A stretch of 64,000 bases of DNA from Chytriomyces cf. hyalinus JEL632. Lineage: Eukaryota; Chytridiomycota; Chytridiomycetes; Chytridiales; Chytriomycetaceae. The notes beneath the pieces were generated by a model. It searched no databases. It saw only the letters and a list, made by a program, of their open reading frames with translations, and had not been told where the DNA came from. How positions within the stretch are numbered: the stretch's first letter is position 1; each line of letters begins with the position of its first letter. This document shows, piece after piece, positions 59,097 through 64,000 of the stretch. The stretch is taken from positions 186,001 through 250,000 of the forward strand of contig JAIWWG010000012.1 of NCBI GenBank assembly GCA_025435555.1, read 5' to 3'. The translations under genes were made by a program, and so were the position numbers.

Positions 59097-59495
59097 TTCA
59101 GTTGTATGTGTGTGTGCAGGAGGGAATGTGGTAGTCATAAATGATGAAATCTCCGGTTCATGTCTTTTTTTGAAATGGCGGTCGTCCACTTGAATGCGGA
59201 AGAACCAGCTGGTGCGCATCACTTTTGCAGTCAAAAGCAATGAGAAAGCGAGCATAACATGTACGCACAGGCGAGGATGAGCCAAAAACAAACACAAGGA
59301 ACGAACGAGGCAATGACTAGGCCTGAGCAATCCTGCTGTCCCGACATGCATGTGCATGCACGCGGTGTGAGCTCAGTCGTAATGCGAACATTCGTTGCTA
59401 GAAGGTTGTTCGTTGTCATGTTCAAATTTAAATATTAATAAACAACCAACAACCACCCAAACCAATCAGCAGCACAGATCAACCCAACAGTGAAG
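59097..59495. other. Intergenic interval, no gene seen
   Basis: The region between FAM92 and the Munc13-like gene holds short open frames only. An ATTTAAATATTAATAAA cluster at 59426-59443 may serve as a TATA-like element or poly(A) signal; it lies about 55-70 bp upstream of the next ATG. Confidence 0.5.
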
Positions 59496-62400
59496 ATGGT
59501 GTTATCGAACGCCAACGCCAGCGAACACAGTCGCACGATGCGTAGAATGGCACGCACAATGACCATGGCCCGATCTCGCCCACAACCAACAGACGACCAG
59601 CGGACGGAACTAACGGCACACGAGCGGGTCCAACTCGCACGCGATGCTGCCTTGTCGCATGCAGCAAACTGTGCCGTCTCTCATATCAATCCCAGCGCTG
59701 CTCCAACCGCGCAACCTGCATTCGCTCCTCACAGCCATGCTGGATCAGACGCCCCGCGTGCCGCAGATTCTGGCGTTGCCAGTATTGAAGGAGGTAGGGT
59801 ACTTTTGGGCGAAAAGACTATCGAAAAGTTCAAGGATCGGTAAGACAGTCTCAACTTGTGCCATCCACATCTGTTTCTCATCCATTACCTACATTCTTTT
59901 TCGTTGCAGCGTCAATCGCAAGGTTGAAGCTCTGGCGACCATTCCACCGGGGTCAGGTGAAGAGGTGCAGTCATACAAAGTGGGGGTTTTTGTGACGGCT
60001 GGCCGGAGGTGACCAGACCATCTTGTTCACTCAAAATTGCATCTAAATCCTGAACGTAAAATGCAATCATAGATTCCTGCAACAGACGGCTGCAATCAAA
60101 GCAAGTTTACTTGTTGATCTCGAGACATCCGTGCTCACGCTGATTGGAAACTTTTGCGACCAAGAAGCGGGGAAAGTTTGCAAAGAACGAGGCTTCACGC
60201 TTGACCAGCGGGACATTCTCTTTCTTGCCGCCGTCGAACTTTTTGTCGCCACACTCAAGGAAGTCATTCAAGGCGAGCCAAACACTGGAAGCGCCGTGTG
60301 TAGACACAAAATCTTTTCAGGCACTGCGGACTCTCTCAGATCTTTTTTGACTCGCTACCTCAAAAACAATGCTGCAATTTCGGGTGACAAGGCGGACGGC
60401 TCACTCCTTGAATGGCTTCGAGTTATTTCAAATTACAGCAACGATGACTTTCTCAGAGTCAGCAGGAACGCAAAAGCCGTGGCTACAAAAGACTTGGCCT
60501 TCTTTTCAATGACAGAATACCAAAAAGAGCTTGAAAAAACTGTGACTGGCGGATATGATTTGGAAACGGCCCCGTTTGAAGATTTCAAAAGCCCCGATGA
60601 CTGCCTCAATTTTGTTCGTGGAGAAGTCAAGACCATCAACCAGTGGATCAGTCTATTCAAGCTCTTTTATCCCAATTTGAAGGTGATTTCAGGAACTTTA
60701 TTGCCGTGCCCGTTTCAAGAATGAGCTCACAAAAAACAAAACATTCAATTTTCAGACGGATCATCAATTTCCACCCGACGCAATCTCAATCTTGATTCCA
60801 AAAGATCGGGCGCAATATTACCGCGAAATTTTGTCCCTCTGTGTTCTCCATGACTTTAAAGCCGATCGTGAAAACTCTATGGATCTTTCAAAAACAAGTA
60901 TCGCTCTCCTTTCAGAACTTGCCTTCAGGTTATTATAAAGAAAAAGACCCCTCGCGGGTCTTTTTTAAATATTTTGTCTTTTCGGGGGGGTGTTGATAAA
61001 GGTTTTTTTTTTTTTTTGCAGATGGCGTTTGACAAAAAACTGGAGAGAGCTGGTTCATATGGAGGTCTTGCTTCAGTTTTACAGCGAAAATGTTCTGTCG
61101 ATTAGCGCCATCATGCCCAAATTGACGGAGTTTATGGATACAGTCAATAAGCGCTATGAAACGTCTCGAATTAGCGAGGTGTGATCTTCTTTTCCTGTTT
61201 CACGTGGGCCAGAATCTCACTCAACGTACCCTAAATGCAGGACAAATTCTACTTTGCAAATCTCAATCGAGCCAAAATATACATTGAAGCCGACTTGAAT
61301 TCATTCCCAGACTTCATTAGTGTTCCAGATGGGAACCGTGATGCAGTCAACCAACGTATGCAAGCCCTTGCTGTGCTATTTGACAAAATCAACACAGATG
61401 TTGTCTTTTGCGCCAGAGGCAATCCTATTCCTGACCTCTACGACTTTGTGGAATCATTAATTCAGGTATGTTTTGGCTTTATTTACTGGATTTTTTTCAG
61501 CCTTTCCCTTGTGGAGTTTCTCATGTAGTGACTTTTTTTTCTGTTCCCCCATTGAAGCAAGTCGCAATTCATCGGTTTGGTGCCTTGGAACAGCAATCAA
61601 AAATCAACGACTCAGAAAACAGCCTCGAGGGCCTTTTGAAACTCACCAAGCTCGTTTCGCAAGACATTGATTTGTTCCACAGATATTTCCCGGATAAAGT
61701 CTACGGCCGTTTAGTGATTGGAGACCAAGTGGAGCGTATATACATGAACAATGGCTACTTTGTTCACATGTCCAACTTGCAGTATGAGTATGAAAAAAAC
61801 AAGGATAAAATGGATCTTGTGTTGGGGGAACATGGGTTGTATAGTGAGGTGTCGGATTTGTATTCCAAACTGGATCGTTCAGTCATTGGGTAAAAAGCGT
61901 CTTGTGCTTTTTTCAAATGTTTCCATTATATCTAACTTTTGTTTATCTGCCATTTACCGTTGCAGAAATGTAGATGTTGAAGAATTCTTCCGACCCTTCA
62001 TCGTTCAGTGGCTTGATCGACAGAAAAATGATTGGGCCGAGTGGTCAAAAAATACGATTGCAAAAGATAACGTGAGAGAAAACCGTCCACATTTTTTGCA
62101 AAAACAGAATTTTGGCAATTTCTTAACCTCAAGAATCTTTCTTGCCAGTTTGTTCCTACATCAGCTCCCCTTAACATGAGCAGTTCGTCCGTCAATGACT
62201 TGTTCAAATTCTTTTACAATGGTTTGAATTTCATGAAAAAGTTGAAGGAAGATGCGGCAAATGCGAGGCGGAGGGAGGAGCTGCTGATTCAGTTCTTGAA
62301 GGTGCGCGTTTTTCATTGCTTTTTTTCCTTTCATCTCGTGGTACTGTGGTTCTTTAACTGTACCTATCCGTGTTTTTTTTTTGCATTTGCTAACACAGCT

Positions 62401-63889
62401 TATGGGAAAATCTCTTATCGCGTTTGCGGAGGAACTTTTTCGTGAATTCGAGACATTGTCCAAAATTTCGGATGGGCAAAAAGTCGTCTTCAACAGACAG
62501 GTTTTGCGAGCAGCTTCCAAAAAATGAACAAATGTATAGCCTAACCTTGGTTTAATATTTTAGCAATACGTGAAACTGAACAATGTCGTTGCTGCCATGA
62601 CATACCTCGAAAAAGTTTTCAAAGAACTTGATATCAAATTGAACGAAAGACGCATCAACAACAATGCTCAGCGGATCGAACCCGACCCCAATTTTGTCAA
62701 CGTTGTTGTGACAATTGTGCGCGCCTTTGATTTACCCATCGTCGACACAATTTCGAGTGATCCGTTTGTGCGTCTGCTGCATGGTGGAAATGATATCGGG
62801 TGCACTACGAAAGTGATTCATAAAAACTTGAATCCCGTGTGGAATGAGGTGAAGTGCTGTTTTTGATCCCCTGTTGGAAAAAAACTAACTGGGAGGCGGA
62901 TGTATTATTGCAGAGCTGGAATCTCCAAATTCCGATTCAAAATTCGCGTGATGCTTTTGATTTTGAAGTCCTTGACGAAGATGCGTTCACCACCAAGTTT
63001 TGCGCTAAATCGCGCATCCAGGAGGGTATCAGCTTCAACGACCGCATTTACCAAGACTTTTTAACGCACGAGGATACCCTTACTCTTGAGCCCAAAGGGA
63101 GACTGGTTGTTCGTGTCGCTCGTGTTGGTGAGATTCATGACAGGGAGTTTTGGGTGCAGAAATCGTTGGAGACGCTTAAATTTACTGCGGAGAGAATGAT
63201 TCGTGTTTTCACTGATAGTGTATGTTTTGTTCGGTTTGTTGTTGCATTATTTGTGATTTTTTTAACCAAATCGTTTTTTCATGGGATCACAGATTGTGCG
63301 ATACTCCGAAGTGGAATGGAACAAAATTTCTCAGAGCTTCAAGCTTTCCATGAGCGTGTTCAGCTCGAAGCAAGCAGCTCCGATCGTGGACGCAGATGTG
63401 GAGAAATTATTACTGCCTCTGTTGAAATATCTGGATGAAAGCCTCTCCCTCATGAACGAAAGCGTCGACAGACCACTGCTTGACAGCTACCTCAAAGAGC
63501 TGTATCCATTCCTATATGACGGTGGTGGCGGTAAGAATGGGGGTTCAGGTGCCGTGGATGATGAGCAATCCGTGCTTGATAAAGCGTCTGTTCTGGCGCT
63601 TGTGGTCTGGTACGAGCTGTTGATCCGACTAAGCAGTTCTGTGAGCGCCATCCAGGCTGCAACCAAACGCCGCACCACCTCTACAAATGCGGCTGGTGCT
63701 GATACAAGTAATGACGCATTGACGGAATCCGATAAGCGTCAGATCCGTGTGTTGGAGCTGGTACTCGAGTTCCTGAAGGCATTTTTCTACTGTGATTTGG
63801 ATGGGCGGTGCTGTGGATTCCCCATGAAGGTGTTGGAGAATGCAAAGTACGGACAAACGCGTGTTTTGTTCGAATCTTTGTTGCGGTGA
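59496..63889 (+). CDS. Munc13/UNC-13-like protein with MUN and C2 domains
   Basis: A priming or tethering factor for exocytosis of the fungal Munc13 type (as S. pombe Ync13). About thirteen exons give roughly 1,200 residues. The N-terminal 120 residues are disordered (Ala/Pro/His-rich). The MUN region includes DAISILIPKDRAQYYREIL, TKNWRELVHMEVLLQFYSEN, KIYIEADLNSFPDFISVPDG, and MHD1 around VDVEEFFRPFIVQWLDRQK with DWAEWSKNTIAKDNF. A C2 domain follows MHD1: VNVVVTIVRAFDLPIVDT, DPFVRLLHGG, KVIHKNLNPVWNE and FDFEVLDEDAF. It keeps several Asp residues expected for Ca2+ or lipid binding. MHD2 is at the C-terminus (VDADVEKLLLPLLKYLDESL to KVLENAKYGQTRVLFESLL). Exact borders of the small exons near 59900-60080 are uncertain. 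Confidence 0.85.
60942..60967. repeat. Perfect short hairpin followed by T-run, inside an intron
   Basis: AAAAAGACCC, a five-base loop, then GGGTCTTTTT forms a ten-base-pair stem inside an intron of the Munc13-like gene. It looks like a bacterial rho-independent terminator, but the context is a eukaryotic intron with a normal acceptor downstream at about 61020. Significance unknown; it could be an inserted tiny palindrome. Confidence 0.6.
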
Positions 63890-63978
63890 ATTTCCCCCCC
63901 TTTTTTTTCGTTTCTTTGGGCGTGGCGGGTGAAAATGGTTGTCAAGTATGTTGGTTTGATCACTCGTGCCACAAGTAC

Positions 63979-63984
63979 AATAAA
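63979..63984 (+). promoter_or_regulatory. Polyadenylation signal AATAAA
   Basis: AATAAA lies 90 bp downstream of the Munc13-like stop codon, a normal position for its 3' end. Confidence 0.5.
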
Positions 63985-64000
63985 CAAAGAAAGTTGTGTT

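Overview
The window is nuclear DNA of a eukaryote with compact, intron-rich genes. Introns are mostly 45-100 bp and bounded by GT...AG; TAA, TAG and TGA all end reading frames. The gene content points to a zoosporic (flagellated) fungus, most likely a chytrid. Fungal and opisthokont genes (class II myosin, Bzz1-like F-BAR/SH3 protein, Nop12-like, Gfd2-like, RINT1/Tip20, fungal-type Munc13) sit beside cilium or centriole genes that non-flagellated fungi have lost (alpha-tubulin acetyltransferase, a FOP/FGFR1OP-like protein, a MAK/ICK-type kinase, a FAM92 BAR protein). This placement is inferred from gene content only; no rRNA or tRNA gene was found.

Layout. 1-2.5 kb: low-complexity repeats and a PIF/Harbinger transposase. 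2.8-8.5 kb: a thymine-DNA glycosylase gene, a decayed ribosomal protein eL8 copy and an M1 aminopeptidase. 8.7-12.1 kb: a DNA transposon with nearly identical inverted ends of about 79 bp, carrying a DDE_3-type transposase convergent with an uncharacterised 570-residue gene. 12.1-14.4 kb: repeat-like DNA and a broken gene with an AT-hook and a cysteine cluster. 14.5-35 kb: a housekeeping and signalling block: DIS3/RRP44, a tandem DUF606 transporter, a FOP-like protein, tubulin acetyltransferase, cohesin RAD21, an SLC41 Mg2+ transporter, a TEY MAP kinase, a MAK-like kinase and an F-BAR protein with three or four SH3 domains. 35-47.5 kb: a Nop12-like RNA-binding protein, a 2,304-residue myosin II heavy chain and RINT1. 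47.5-52.7 kb: a Sel1-repeat/F-box/LRR gene and at least two decayed tandem copies, one carrying a duplicated fragment of the RINT1 3' end. 53.6-63.9 kb: a Gfd2-like DEDD-type protein, FAM92 and a Munc13-like protein.

Functionally the intact genes cover RNA decay and ribosome assembly (DIS3, Nop12-like), chromosome cohesion (RAD21), DNA repair (TDG), membrane traffic and actin (RINT1, Munc13, F-BAR, myosin II), and the cilium/centriole. Several neighbours are divergent pairs sharing 75-150 bp of upstream DNA. Exon junctions given for TDG, aminopeptidase, DIS3, FOP-like, ATAT, RAD21, myosin, FAM92 and the transposon genes were checked for reading-frame continuity by hand. The other multi-exon models are reliable in content but less so at individual splice sites.
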